In this document: in pieces, positions 1 through 12,647 of the stretch
Layout of the letters: the number at the start of each line of letters is the position of its first letter
Numbering within the stretch: position 1 is the stretch's first letter
Assembly: GCA_025618425.1 (NCBI GenBank)
Contig: CM046832.1
Location: 51,940,447-52,004,446 of the forward strand
DNA: 64,000 bases
Direction of reading: 5' to 3'
Source of the DNA: Heliocidaris tuberculata
Taxonomy: Eukaryota > Echinodermata > Echinoidea > Camarodonta > Echinometridae
Notes under the pieces: generated by a model
What the model was told of the DNA's origin: nothing
The model's input: the letters and a program-made list of their open reading frames with translations, nothing else
Database searches by the model: none
Translations under genes and position numbers: made by a program

Positions 1-1441
1 CCTCATCACTACTAATTACTTTCCTCCCTGAGGGCCCTGCAAGTATTATTACCCTGGTTTTAGCAAGACAACTGTAGCGCTCAGTGCATTCAAGAAATAA
101 ATCCTACAGGTACCCACTTACTATACATGGATCGAGCATGGCAAATGCAGATAAATGTCTTGCTAAAGGACGTTAGTGCCATGGCAATCAATTGAACCCC
201 ATAACTTGTGATCTGCAGTATGGTTACTTATCCACTAGACCAAAACATCTCCACAGTATATCAATAAATATATCAATAAATGATATCAATAAATGTATGA
301 AAGTGAAAAAATAAAAAATAAATTGGGCGTTTCCTGGGTATTTTCCATAAAGAGAAGACCTTAGAATCACTTTCTACCGTACTGATGATAATTTGTATAG
401 AGCTATTGTAAAATGAATTAAAAATACGAAATATTATGATTTTTCAATAGTTCACCAAATCTGTACACATTACCTATGGCATGTCACACACGTGACCATA
501 CATCATGATACAAAATATTACATAACAAAAATCTTATGCAACTTTCAACAGAATTAATGCTATTTTCTAAGAGATAGTACCATGAAATATACCTACCAAA
601 AATATGCACATTGAAGCTTTTGAAAATTCAGAGGGATTTAAACTTTAAAGACGAAGTGTGAGTTTGAAAAACCTGCTCCTGTGCGAGGTCACACACGTGA
701 CCTGAATTTTGTTTGACCTCTGACGTAGAACAGGTATTATCATTGACCATTTTTTTTAGTTATTAAATCCATGTACCTATGTCTGTATTTGCTGTATATT
801 CATGAAAAACCAACACACTTGGAAGGTTATTAAAATTATAGGGCTCATAATAGCCCATTTCCCTGTTTTTTGGTCACACACGTGACTAAGAATGGCCCAC
901 TCTTGAAATACGACTTGAAAGTAGTCACACATCAATCATCCTTTTCAGAAATATTTTTGTTAATGCTTGTATCCTCAGGACTATGTTGTTTATCTTAATG
1001 TACGTCATTTTAGACTGACTTCTTCTCGTTTTGGTTTGCAAGGTCTTTATCACGCCGAAAGACGAGAAATTAAATTCAACAAACACATGCACTAAACAAT
1101 GCAAACATACAATTGCAGTCTTCAAAATTAACGAATAATACACACGTTTTTGTCGAGAGTTTAGCTGACATTGTAAACAAATGAACGAATAAAGAGAGAA
1201 ACAAACAAATATACAAAAACACAGCCACACAAAAATGATTCAACCCTTGGGCGTATGGAGAGTTTAGAAAGTCACGGTTGGAAGGCTGAAGTCTCTTGTC
1301 TGAATATAAACTTCACAGCTTCTTTTTATAATATTTAGCAAGCTTTTTTATTTATTTATTTTTTTTTTTATTACCCAAGGGGACCATCCCCAAAGAATTT
1401 TCCGGGAGACGTATCCCCTGCCCCGGTATCGTCACTCCAGT
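1..1441. other. AT-rich flank, no gene seen
   Basis: No convincing exon is visible. The stretch is AT-rich. It contains three copies of a 14-base E-box motif, listed separately. T-rich runs near 1346-1375 read on the minus strand as overlapping AATAAA words and could serve as polyadenylation signals for the transporter gene that ends at 1442. Confidence 0.5.
483..886. promoter_or_regulatory. Three copies of GTCACACACGTGAC
   Basis: The 14-mer GTCACACACGTGAC occurs exactly at 483-496, 688-701 and 873-886. Each copy contains the palindromic E-box CACGTG. The flanking sequence differs between copies, so this is not simply one longer tandem repeat. A binding site for bHLH-type factors (USF/MYC class bind CACGTG) is possible. 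It lies downstream of the minus-strand transporter gene, so any target is unknown. Confidence 0.35.
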
Positions 1442-4400
1442 CTAATATTTAACTTTCTTCTTACTCTCCTCATCTTCTTGGGGAACAACCATCAAGAGTT
1501 GCTGCAAAAACACCGTCAGATTATCTGCAAGACAGATCATTTCAAATAAAATTCTAAATGTAAATTCCTGTGTTACGTAATAAAGTTGCTTAATTTTCTG
1601 CTTTTTTACGAGGTAACCGGGTACCAGTTCATACACATTAAAATCGTCAACTTGAACGTATTTTAATTATGTTATGTAATGTGAATTCAGCTACAATTGG
1701 TGCTGTTGTGAAGCTGCAGTATCATAACAAAAAATGGCTTGCACTTCTTGAAAGCTAATGATTCTCTGAACTCTTCTTTCATGAAGAGTCTATAAAGAGA
1801 CATTATACAGGAACAACGATAACATCCCGTTGTACGGCAGGTATGTGCCTCCAGTCGAATATATGGCAAAATAGAAAGTAAAGGGGACTTGATCAGTGGC
1901 GGATTCAGGATTTCGTGAGGGAGGGGGCACAATATTCTGAAAATTTTCTGTCCCTCCACCCCCCCCCCCGGTCCCTGGATCCGCCCCTGGACCTGATAAT
2001 TCTCTTGCATTCCATCGACCTAGTAAGACAACCAGTGCCTCCCTCAATGGCTGGATCCATACACACCACACCCTGAATGCGTCTTCTATCCTTACCCATT
2101 GCATTTGTAAACCATATTGGTTTGGTCTTCCAGGCAACGCCAGCATAGTAGACGGGTATCCCTAGTAGGGTGATCGCTAAACCTATGCCACAGTCTACAG
2201 GGCTGCTGTAGATAGACATACCCACCAGGAATAGGGAACAGCATACGAATATGACTGGTATCAACAGTGGAACCTGGTGCATAATAATGGAGGTCATTAA
2301 AAACTATTGTTTTTTTTTCAAAGTTATATAAACACGATAAAAACTACTTTCGAAAAATAAATTTCAAACGCCTATTGTAATGCCCATAGAAATCAGGTTC
2401 GGATTACGTAATACGCCATTGTAATGTTCGCATATTTCTAAAGGTGATACACAGGGCTATTGAAATTGCCTTCAGTTGATTTTTCGAAAGTAGTTTTTAT
2501 CGTGTTTATACTTCAAATCGGAGCGCTTCCATTTTTATCACTTGTGACTGTTGAACACCACCACCACTTCAAAAATCATTCCCTCAGATGTCCCCATAAT
2601 AATTATCAAAGAATCAGTTTGCTTCAAAGAAAAATATGCAATTTAAATACTTCAATCTCTCAGTTAACAAGAAACCCAATGCACTCATGTGTCCTCACAG
2701 ACGTTAACCGAGTACAGCATGTTCACTGCCAAAGAAACAGAAACACGATAACCAAACGAGATTTTAAAAAAATGGATTGTCTAATCTGATATACTACCTT
2801 GTTCGTGTATTTTTTCGTTTCTCCATAGGAATCATGACTATTCTTGAATAAGCATCGGTGATCGGTGGCGTAGCGAAGGGGGGAGGGTGGCACGGGGCAC
2901 TTGCCTCACAGTAAAAGAAAAAAGGGGAAAAGGGAGGGGATGGAAAGGGAACGTGAAAAAAAGAAGCTGCGACCCCTTTCCACATCCTCCCCCTAATTAA
3001 TCGCCTTGTTAATATGCATTTCATCCTCCAATTTAAGACCAGTGCCCCTTCAATGTCTGCACCCACGCTACGCCACTGACAAGCATCTTGTAAAAAATAT
3101 ACCTTAAAGGGCCGTTTAAGGTCTGGATACTTCCATCTATAATATGGGATGACGGCACAGGCTAAAGCATTAAACAGCCAACCGGCAAAACTTGTATAGT
3201 TGATGAGATTGCTCACATCACCGCTTACCATCATCGTTATGCTAATTGGCAACTAGGAACAAAAATGAAGGAGAAAAAAAATCTATATAAGAATTTCAAG
3301 TTAGGGTGCACAAATTATATTACCCTATATGTATAGCCCATTCGTTCAGTTCAGTCAGAATGTGTCAAAATATTTGTTTTATTTAGCCATAACAGATTCA
3401 TGAATTGGTTCTTAACTTCTCCTTAGTATTTTTTTTTTGAAAGAGTTCTTATTTTCGTTTCGCAGACGATTAATAATTTTAAATATACACTGTCACCAAT
3501 TATATCTATCATCTTTTCGGAACTTAAAATATCAAACCAGTAAATCTGAACAAAAGATGGATATCTCTTTACTTGGGGTAATTTGCAATGCCCCGTTGTT
3601 CCAAGTATTCTATTCTCTTCTCGTCTAAATTTCATTAGATTTTTGACAAATTGCATTAATTTTGGTTTCCATGTTTCAACAAACTGTTCAGAGGAACAAA
3701 ATGCAGTGACAAAATAGTATATTTAAAGAAATGTAGAATCCACAACACAATATGGAATATACCCTGATGGAGGAGCGTGGCCATGGTTTTAACTTCTCAC
3801 GCGCTTCCAATTTAATCTCGTCAGGTATAAAATCAAATATTGGTAGAGGCGTATCTAAGGATTATGGCGCCCTGGCAAACAATAAAATTACGCCTCCCCC
3901 TTCATACTAAACTTATAAGCATCGAAAAAAAAAAAATTCCCACTTTTAATTCCAAAATTATGAAACTAATTTAAACTTTTTCATGCACTTAAGCAGGAAT
4001 TGGTAGCTAACGTTTGATAAATATTAAACTAAACAAGTGCGGGAGTAAAGCGGCAGACCAGAAAATTCTTATTTTAAATTTTACCCCTCGAAACGCAATT
4101 TCTTATTTTACGCTTAGGTAAAATTCGCAAGGACAGCAACCGAGCGTTAGTTTCGTTCAAATTTTAAACATTGGCAAATGCAATTCGGCTATTCACTTCT
4201 CCATATATTCGGAGCGCAAAACAGACGAAAACCCTGAAGAAACATATTTGAGGAACGTAGCAAGGCAATCGAAAGTTAGAATTTCTTTCAACTGCTGAAC
4301 ATTTAAAAATGCTATATTTTGCACTGGAGCGCAAAATTTAATAAGATCTTGTTGAAACTTATACGCAAGGACACAAAACAAGGAGAGTTGTCAAATTTTT

Positions 4401-7400
4401 GACCTTTTACCTTGGAATACTATATTATATAAACTATATTGTTATATTACGAGATTCTTAATAAACACATGCGAAGGAACAAAGCGACCGAGCTTTTTTT
4501 TTAATTTTCGCATTTTGAACCATTGAAAAACACTATTTCTTATGAAATTTACCCCGGACTGGTGGCGCATTTTTTTTTTTTGCGCCCCCTTCAAGTGCCG
4601 CCGGCACGTACCCCCTCTGCCCCCTTAGATACGCCTCTGAAATTAGATAACATATACCTGTATATATTTTTTTCTACACTGACACTTTTTGTATGTCGCA
4701 AGACCATGATCTGAAGCAACATTTTAAGTGATCCTCCTAAATATCGTATGTAGACTTTTCAATAAAAAACAGGATTAGATTCTTTTGAGGTTGATCGTAA
4801 ATTGTTGAATTTCTACTGAATCTTTTATATGACCATTTACCAGAGTTGCAGCGGCAGGAAGGGGAGTCTTTTGGTCTGTGTGTACCATTGATATGACCTT
4901 GGGAATATGTCCTTCACGGGATGCTACCAACAGAGTTCTGTATACACAAAAGAGCAATTATAAGGTGAATGAGAAATTATAAGGTGAATGAGAATGAGGA
5001 TTTATGCTTTAGTATTCAAATATATCATATACTTTCTTTAATAAGGAAAAAAGAATAATCTTTTTAGTGCGGACTTAAAAATGAAAGCAACAAGAGTCGT
5101 TGAGGTTAAAGTGAAGTTTTGTTGTTGGCAGGGGCGGTGAAAGTTATTTTCGCCGGGTGTAAGAAGCTAATTAGTAATTTAAAAAAAAAGTATTTTTGTT
5201 TGTTTTTGTTTTGTTTTTGAAAAAAAACACTTTTCAATGGCGAAAGGAAAACGTTGATGTTTAATTAATTATTTATGATGACAAGCTTTCTTGATTAAAA
5301 ATATGAAGAAATGAATATACAAAAACGAATTAATATGAATTTTAAAAATACAATAAATGAAATACGATGCCTACCTTGCAAATGTGATGGCTCCGCCGTT
5401 CAAATTGCCCGCGATAGAGATAGCAACTACAACACTCAATATCCATGACCAACTTCCGAACACACGCTGCCCAAAGTCCTGGTGTGAATTGAAGAGATGG
5501 AAAATATCACTGATGCACAGGAACATCGCCACAACATTTTCAGTGAAAAGGAGGTGGGGGTTTCGTCATCAAAATTTACCGACAAAGTTTCCCACCCTCA
5601 GGTGACATGCGTTTAAGAAAATCCCACCGCCACCCTAGCCGACAGTGAACTGATTATTCCTCCCCTGGCGACATTAAATTATATTTATAGCCCTACCCCC
5701 CCCCCCTCCCCTTGGCGACACTGGATTTAAAAAAAAATCATTGCGCTCCCTCCCTTCGTGAGTGGAAATTTGGGATTTGTCTTCTTTTGTTGACATCTCA
5801 TTTCATTTTTTTAACGACAAAATTGTTGAGAACTTCCGCCATTTTTTCGTCAAAAAAAATGTTTGACGTCTAGCATCGCCCCTTTGGATGGATCGGAAAT
5901 TTTGGACAATACTTTATGATAGTCTTGGTATGATTCAAAATATTAGTTATTATGTTACTATTAGCTATTCCTATAAGCCTATCCACTTGATGACACATTA
6001 ATCAACATTTCTAGGTTCAATGTAGATTTCCTACAGTATGAGAGCTATCACCAGACTCATCTTCTGCACGCTGCACACGAGCCGCCATTTCGCCAGACAT
6101 AGGACTGCGTCACCGTCTGGTGCGGTCTTTGACGCAGGTTGACGCGTCATGTGAGAGTATTATTGTTCAAAAGGTGAATGTAAAATGTAAAAAGGACAAA
6201 TATCGTTTTGAATTGCTGGCGTGTTGGCGAATCGTCTTCTAGGGTTTGACGAGAGCAATGACGCAGTCGTAATGACGGTTCGTGTGTTAGTCAGACTAAT
6301 TAACACGAAGCGTCATTCGCTGACGTTAGGACCGCATCACTGACTGGTACGGTCTTCTTGCACGTGAAAGAGTGATATTGTGTTAAAAGTGATTGTAAAA
6401 TGGATTACTTTTAATAACAGGCGTGTGGGTTAATTGCATGTGCATACTCGATATGTGCATACTCGATAAGCGCAAGTAATGACGCATTCGAAATGACGCA
6501 TTCGAAATGACGCCGCGAGTGAGCCAGGATTTAGATCAATTACCAATGCAACGGCGCTAGAAGCGAGTAATTCGGCTGAGTTGAGTACACTGAAGTAGGC
6601 AATGTTTACGAGCACGTACACTATGGTGATGAAGGCGACGGAAATTATAATCGCTAGAGGAATCGTCCTGAATAAAAAGAGAAATTTCATGTTATTTTCT
6701 TGTTTGTAAAAAAATAGACTGCTTTGTATTAGCAGAGTAGAATCAATTAATGATACGCAAATAACAATGAGGTGCTACCAGGAGAGTCGCCAGGTTGATT
6801 TTCATGATTCTAGGACAACTACCCCCTAGACAACTACCCCCCGGACAACTACACCCCGGAAAACCACCCCCTGGACGACTACCCCCTAGGACATCTACCC
6901 CCCAGGACATCTACCCCCCAGGACAACTACCCCCCAGGACAATTACCCCCCCAGGACAACTACCCCCAGGACAATTACCCCCCAGGACAACTACCCCCCA
7001 GGACAATTACCCCCAGGACAATTTTTCCGGGGGTAGCTGTCCAGGGGGTAGTTGTTCGGGGGGTAGTTGTCCGGGGGGTAATTGTCCTGGGGTAGTTGTC
7101 CTGGGGGGTAATTGTCCTGGGGGGTAGTTGTCCTGGGGGGTAGTTGTCCTAGGGGGTAGTTGTCCTGGGGGGTAGTTGTCCTAGGGGGTAGTTGTCCAGG
7201 GGGTGGTTTTCCGGGGGGTGGTTGTCCGGGGGGTAATTGTCCAGGGGGTAGTTGTCCGGATACGGATTTTCATTGTTAGGAGGGGGAGATGTCAGACTCA
7301 ATTAGCCGAAAAGTTTGCGATATATATATGTTGAAAAACTGAAAATCTGATATGAGATATGTCGGCAGAGGTTTTGAAAGGGACTGCCACCCCCCCCCCC

Positions 7401-10400
7401 CCCCTCCCCCAAACATCTGCCCTAGCCACGTTTCCGTTACGAATATAAATATGATTTTAAAAATCTTATTAAACAATCATCGCTCAATTAGGGTAAAAGT
7501 TTTGTCGCCGTAGATGACTAGACTATGGTCAATGGCGGAATTAGGGGGGGGGGCAGGGGCCGGGATCGCCCTTTTGAAAGAAAACAATGCATTGTGCCCC
7601 CCCTCACCCCTTTTAGAACGGAAAACTAAAGAAAAATGAGATTCAGGGGGATTATTTACTTCTACCAAAAAGAAATCTTGGCGATCCCCCCCCCCCCCCC
7701 CCCCACAGACGAATTGACAGACAGAATGACGATTTACGGTTCTTGCTTTCTTGTTAAGATTTTGACTTTTTGTTAACTTTTGAAACTAAAGTTTAAGATA
7801 GTTCACTGAACGAATTAATCAGTGGCTGATCCAGGATTTGTAAAAGGGGGGGGGGGGAACAAAAAGGGTCACCATGCAGTTGTCCCAAATTATTTCCAAA
7901 AAAGCTGCGTATCCAACGCAGTGTATGCTACCAATTGTAATATTTTGCACACTCCCCTCAGCCCTCCGTGAAAATGTCTTTGTTTGTTTGTTTGAATCAT
8001 TTTGCTTCTTACCTTCCTGGATTGATGATTTCTTCGGCGATTGAAGGAAGAAATTCCCTGTTATGACATAACAATGCAGAAATGGTTTTAACCCTTTCAA
8101 GACAATTGACCACATTTTGTGGTTTGGCCCAATAACTTTTGATTTAGAGCCTTAAAAAATATACCAGATGCATGAGTAGAAAGAGCAAAAAATTCTGCAC
8201 ATACTGTGTCCATTTTTGTTGCATGATCATATTGCGTTTGATGCCAGGAATTTTAAAAAGGAGAATAAGATTGAACATCCTTAAATTGGCAACACATTAA
8301 GAGATTCAAAATCATTGTTTTTTGTCCAAATTGGCAACTTTTTCAACTTTTCGACAAAGTTCCTAACCATGTATATTATTTTCAAGACATTACATCTTAT
8401 TAGAACCACGTAGCACTAAAAGAAAAATATTATTGTTGCCAATTTGCAGAACAAAATGTGATCAATTGAGCTCTTAAATAATTCCTGTCCTGAAAGGGTT
8501 AACAAAAAATTGTCAGAAAAAAGCACGTTTCCTATTGAGGGTTCGCGGAACGTTTTCAAACGAGCAGGACATTAATTGGCACTTATTTAATGAAAAAATT
8601 ATAGAAAGCAGGTTAGGGTGTGTATGAAACACAGGAGACACACAACTATTTAAGATAACAAAATTGTCAAAAAAATAAAACACTTGACTACTATGTTTTA
8701 CTTTGAGGGGCGGCCGAATATTTTCCGACGGAGCGTTGTATACTAGCTGGTACTTTTTATGAAAAAAATTGGGGACCGGAAAGGGTGGGTATGGACAGCA
8801 GGCTTTAAAAAAGCTTGTTTACAATGAAAATTTTTCTTTGAATTGAGAAATGGCATTTGACATTGGTACGACGGAGAGGAAAGAGATCAAGAAGGATAAA
8901 CAAATAACAATCTTTATGTAGGGGGGGGGGGACACTTTTTTAGGAAAAATATGTGGCGTCACTTCCATTCTTCTCATTCAAATTAGTTCACCATGATAAA
9001 AAATTGACTTTAGCCTGATATTTTGACAAAATTAAAGAACAGCACAAAAACGTAAAACTGAAAAATTATCTTTTCCCCACCCCCCAAAAAAGAAGTAAAC
9101 TGACCATCCTGAGTAAGCATAGAGTCCAGAGTAGAATGCTAAAGGCAATGTCTTCCATCTTATAGAGCCTTCGGTGAATGCTTTTTCTATATTCGATGTG
9201 TTATCTTTATAAAAATGAAAAGAAATATAAAAAGAACACTTCAATAATTTGGGTAAAAAGGGATCATGCATATTTGTTGGGTTAAATTTTACCTAATATT
9301 GAGTGAAATTTTACCCAGATTTTTTCGAGCGAAACATGCATATAATTACAACTCACAAATTATATTGTATGGTGATAAAAATCCAGTCATCTATGATTAA
9401 ATTATTATACTAAAAAGAAATGATATAATTTGAAGAAAAAACGCAAAGTTGAACAGATGGAAAGGATAAATTCCAAGGAAAGTTTTATTTTGTCTAAAAG
9501 TTAATTATATTACACTTTCATTTTCTAACGTCTGGCAATATATCCTTGGTCAACTGATGCATAATGAACAGGGGTGCCGCTACACCATTTTGATTGGGAA
9601 TGTCTCTTTGGCGATGCCCTTGGTAATCAATGTCGCATTTTTATTTTCACTAAAAACGGGGTAATTTAGAATTGGGCCTTGGTGATATCTGATGAAATAT
9701 TGCAATCAAATATACACAAGCACTTTGTTTATTGCTCACCTTTTATGAGCTGGTAAACGCCGGCGACGATGATAGCGATAAGACCAAAGACTTTACAGAT
9801 CGACGTTGCTACTTGGATTTTTCGGGTCAGCAGAACGCTAAGCGAGTTGATAAAAACGATGAACACTTGCCGAAAAAAGGGAGGGGGACATAACTTTTTT
9901 AAAGCATATGAAACATGTTCACAGATGAAAATATTATAAAACCATCAAATTCTGAGTATAAATATGATATAATGATCAATCACATTTGGGAAAAATAGTA
10001 ATAGACTAAGTAATATATAAATTAGTTTAGATTGGTTTAGGGTTAGATTATAGTTTTCTTTCATAAGTTTTAAATTGTACCCTCATTTTCCTTCTTCTCA
10101 TTACAGCGAAATCTGGTCACCCCAATCCAATTCCGTTTTAAAAGAATATGAACTATAAAAAAGTAAAAAAGTATAATATAGATAGAAGTTAAAACGGACA
10201 GCAAACGTTTATGGTATGGACTACAATCAGTTTGATTAAATAATAATTGAGCTAAAAAAGCGTGGGTGTGTTTGCTCCACAGTCTACAGAGAATAAAGTA
10301 GGTTCAGCTTATGACCTTTACTGGAACTGATTTCGTAAAGTAAAAATGCGTTAGAACTACATTCCTTTTCTTAAAACCGATTTGATTAGCAATTTAAAGA

Positions 10401-12543
10401 TACCATCTAACATTTTAATATGGTCGTGAAAGTAGCTAAATTATTTATTAAATTGTGTAAGAATCAGGGCCAGCGGAGCTTCATTTTCTTTTCTTTTTTT
10501 AAAGGAGGGGGGGGGGGGGACTTAGCATGCGAAAGAGCTGTCGCGGTATGAGACATGTTTATTATTAGAAAAATGCAAACATTTTTCTCGCTGCGTTGCT
10601 GTTCTTCTTCGCAAAGATAAAGAATTAATATTTCTCTGGGAGCGTCACTAAAATGCTTTTATATTATACTGCAAAGGCTTGATCACTATGTTTCCTCCCA
10701 GTGGCGTATCTAGTGATTGGGGCTCCCGAGGCAAACAATGAAATTGCGCGCCCCCCCCCCCCCAACACACCATAACTTATAAACTCAAATGTACAAACCA
10801 TATATTTCCCCCTTTAAATGAAGAAATTACATGACACTTAAAAATAATTTCTTAAGCAATGATAGGCAAAGTTTGATGAAAAATAGCGGTGGGAATTTTT
10901 GTATTCTCACTCCTCAAAACGCAATTTCTTATGCATTTTAAACTTAGAAAAAAGTCGCAAGAGAGCACAGCAACCGAGCGTTGGAATTTCTTTCAAATAT
11001 TGAACACTGGAAACCGCTATATATTAATTTCCTCCTCTATTCGGAGCGCAGAATTAACAAAAAACCGAAACACATTCTAGAAATTTAGCAAGGTAAACGC
11101 AGTGACGGATTTAGGGGGGGGGGGCAATCCCGGCCCGTGCCCCCCCCCTTTTGAGGGAAAACAATGCATTGTGCCCCTCCTATTTGCGATTGTGCCCCCC
11201 TCTTTTCGACCAGAAAATTTTATTTATTTATTTATTTTTTTTGCTTGTCAGAGAATTATGGAGGGGAACTAGACCCCATTACCCCCCCCCCCCCCCCACT
11301 GAGCGACTTTTGGAGGGCTGGCGAAAATTTTTTTTTTTTTGGTGCGACTAGCCTCTACCATTGGTTGCTGTACAATCTTTAAAATTTCCAGGGGGATCCC
11401 CCGGGGCCACCGCCCATGGATTGTATATTAAAGGATGAAGGCGATTTATTTCTAAAATAAACGAGATGAATACCTACCAAGAAGTGCTGCTCCAATGAGT
11501 CGGGTAACTATAAACGGGACTTCGCATCCCATGTAAACAGGCAACAAGACATAAAACGAGAAAGCGACCGCGTTGATCGCTCTCGAGCCTGTCCGAACCG
11601 CCACAATCCTTGTCCAGATTCTCACAAAGGCAGGAACTGGTCCAAATGCGTCAAGGATGTATGAGAAGTCTCCTCCGGATACGGTGAAAGTTGTACCAAG
11701 TTCAGCATAGCAGAGACCTCCAAACATCGAGAATACTCCACATAATACCCAAATCACCAACGCCCATCCAGTGTTCCCTGTATATTCCAAAACGCCTGTG
11801 TAAAAGAATCATGAGTGGATTGAAAAAAAGATGGACTAAAAAAAAAGAAAAAAAGAAAAAAAAGTAACAGAAACAACTATAGGGACTGATAATTTACATA
11901 GTGATCACTCTTTCTCTCTTGTAATTCTGTTTATTATTCACCTACCCGTGCCCCCAGGCCCCCACCCTTTGAAATGGAAGAGGCATATTTTAAGCACACG
12001 ACCCCTAAAATGCGCCCCTTTTAATTTTTTTTATTCTTTCTTGTTCTTTTTGCTTGTCAGAATATTTGGAGCTAATTAATGATAACCACATTTTTTTTTT
12101 TTTTTTGTTTTTAGTGGGGCAAGTCAGTTTTTTTTGTAGTAAATTATAAACGAAAAAAAGTGATTACCTCTTCTTCTATTGTTTGTTGGAATTTTTCAGA
12201 ATTGTGCCCCCCCCCCTTTTTGTTTTATACAAAATCCTCGATTTCGGATCATTCGGATTTATTTAAAGAGATATTATCGCAAAAAACATATAAAAAAGCT
12301 ACTGATTTATTTTTCAAACTTTTTCATGCTAAAAATATTTGGTTAGGCCTAAACATACTTATTACCTTTTGGAGATATGAATATACCGGAGCCAATGATT
12401 ATACCGATCACTATAGAAATACAGTCCACTAATGTCATTTGGCGAATCAGTCTGACATCGTCTTTATCACCGTCGTGGTCGAGGACCGATGACGATGACG
12501 ACGACGTGGACGTGGACGAACGATTTCTACGAACTCGAGACAT
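1442..12543 (-). CDS. SLC7A9: SLC7A9-like amino-acid transporter light chain (b0,+AT type), 11 coding exons
   Basis: Exons in order of translation: 12366-12543, 11478-11795, 9740-9865, 9105-9204, 8013-8057, 6544-6667, 5375-5478, 4841-4937, 3103-3252, 2096-2273, 1442-1524. All junctions are GT-AG and the phases agree. The total is 1503 nt, giving 500 residues plus TAG; the human protein is about 487. The N-terminus is Ser-rich. The unwound TM1 motif GSGIF lies at residues 51-55. Cys150, in a GCEVP context, matches the family cysteine that forms a disulfide with the heavy chain SLC3A1. A REGH motif follows the TM8 region, and the C-terminus ends in an MVVPQEDEE-like tail resembling that of SLC7A9. 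The family exchanges cystine and dibasic amino acids for neutral ones at the apical plasma membrane as the SLC3A1 heterodimer. Introns are loaded with MITEs. The start is the only ATG ahead of exon 1. Assignment to SLC7A9 rather than another LAT member rests on the C-terminal tail and overall similarity recalled by eye. Confidence 0.93.
1892..1995. repeat. Short foldback repeat with a poly-C core
   Basis: A GTGGCGGATTCAGG-like left arm and a CCTGGATCCGCCCC right arm surround a C10 run. It sits in the last intron of the SLC7A9-like gene, just 3' of exon 10. Similar GTGGCG-ended sequences recur through the window. Confidence 0.6.
2863..3083. mobile_element. MITE with GTGGCGTAGCG termini
   Basis: The left terminus GGTGGCGTAGCG and the right terminus CGCTACGCCAC are inverted, about 220 bases apart, with AAGCATC on both flanks (imperfectly placed). 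Termini of this kind are common in hAT-like non-autonomous elements. It lies in the SLC7A9-like gene, just inside the intron after exon 9. Confidence 0.6.
3844..4638. mobile_element. Non-autonomous DNA element with AGAGGCGTATCTAAGG termini
   Basis: AGAGGCGTATCTAAGG at the left and CCTTAGATACGCCTCT at the right are inverted. The interior carries GCAACCGAGCG words and is clearly related to 10697-11095, which has the same order of sub-motifs. It is intronic in the SLC7A9-like gene. Confidence 0.65.
6030..6540. repeat. GCGTCA/TGACGC-rich duplicated repeat
   Basis: Two related blocks (about 6090-6240 and 6310-6420) share the order TGACGC, GGTACGGTCTT, a GTGAAAGAGTG-like word, then GTGATTGTAAAATG. 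The same block recurs at 15240-15420. CRE-like TGACGC words are frequent. It ends directly against exon 6 of the SLC7A9-like gene. Confidence 0.5.
6815..7262. repeat. Foldback minisatellite of a GGACAACTACCCCC unit
   Basis: About fourteen tandem copies of a GGACAACTACCCCC-type unit run to about 7025. An equal run of the complement (GGGGGTAGTTGTCC) follows to 7262, so the block can fold into one long hairpin. The apparent 110-residue Pro-rich frame through it is a by-product of the repeat. A shorter degenerate relative lies at 21020-21260. Confidence 0.8.
7376..7720. repeat. Intronic poly-C/poly-G repeat fragments
   Basis: Long homopolymers (C near 7390, G near 7540, C near 7690) are separated by fragments of the GTGGCGG/AGGGG-type repeats seen elsewhere in the window. 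Nothing coding is seen. Confidence 0.45.
8013..8057 (-). CDS. SLC7A9: 45-nt mini-exon (exon 5) of the SLC7A9-like gene
   Basis: The exon is flanked by a CATAACAG acceptor and a GTAAGA donor. It completes the Trp codon split at 9105 and gives a segment ending in AEEIINPG followed by a split Arg codon. This matches the conserved TEEL-NP-R loop between TM5 and TM6 of LAT transporters. It is too short to stand out as an open frame and is easy to miss. A TTAA-flanked MITE begins about 31 bases upstream of the acceptor. Confidence 0.85.
8088..8502. mobile_element. TTAA-flanked MITE with CCCTTTCAAGACA termini
   Basis: It starts TTAACCCTTTCAAGACA and ends TGTCCTGAAAGGGTTAA, with TTAA at both ends. 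TTAA duplication and CCYT-type ends are typical of piggyBac-like elements. A second, inverted copy lies at 54894-55255, truncated at its far end. It is intronic, next to the mini-exon at 8013-8057. Confidence 0.75.
8503..9104. other. Intronic, no gene seen
   Basis: Intron of the SLC7A9-like gene. It has AT-rich sequence and a G10 tract near 8922. No further exon or clear repeat boundary is seen. Confidence 0.4.
9866..10690. other. Intronic AT-rich DNA, no gene seen
   Basis: Intron between exons 2 and 3 of the SLC7A9-like gene. It is AT-rich, with a G14 tract near 10508. No exon is recognised. Confidence 0.4.
10697..11095. mobile_element. Truncated copy of the GGCGTATCTA element
   Basis: It begins CAGTGGCGTATCTAG and follows the same internal order as 3844-4638 (GGCAAACAAT, a C tract, a CAAAACGCAATTTCTTA block, CAACCGAGCGTT). 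It is cut off near 11095, where a GCAGTGACGGATTTAGG poly-G repeat begins. Confidence 0.55.
11096..11420. repeat. Poly-G/poly-C repeat (CAGTGACGGATTTAGG type)
   Basis: It starts GCAGTGACGGATTTAG followed by G11. It contains GTGCCCCCC words and a C17 run, and ends near a GGGGCCACCGCCC word. Similar GTGCCCC-rich text is found at 11945-12220. It is intronic, just 3' of exon 2 of the transporter gene. Confidence 0.45.
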
Positions 12544-12647
12544 TCTACGTCTTTTTCCGACAGCGATCGACTATTGTATAGCAGTATACGCTTGCATTTA
12601 AGGAGCTCTACTTGATTATGCATTAATAACTCGATAGTTGAAATCAG

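Noticed and set aside
925..1230. 101-residue Phe/Cys-rich minus frame near the window start
   Set aside because: AT-rich, without splice context or a recognisable domain, and downstream of the transporter stop.
6795..7127. 110-residue Pro/Gly-rich open frame
   Set aside because: It is produced entirely by the GGACAACTACCCCC foldback minisatellite, and the reading sense flips at the hairpin centre.
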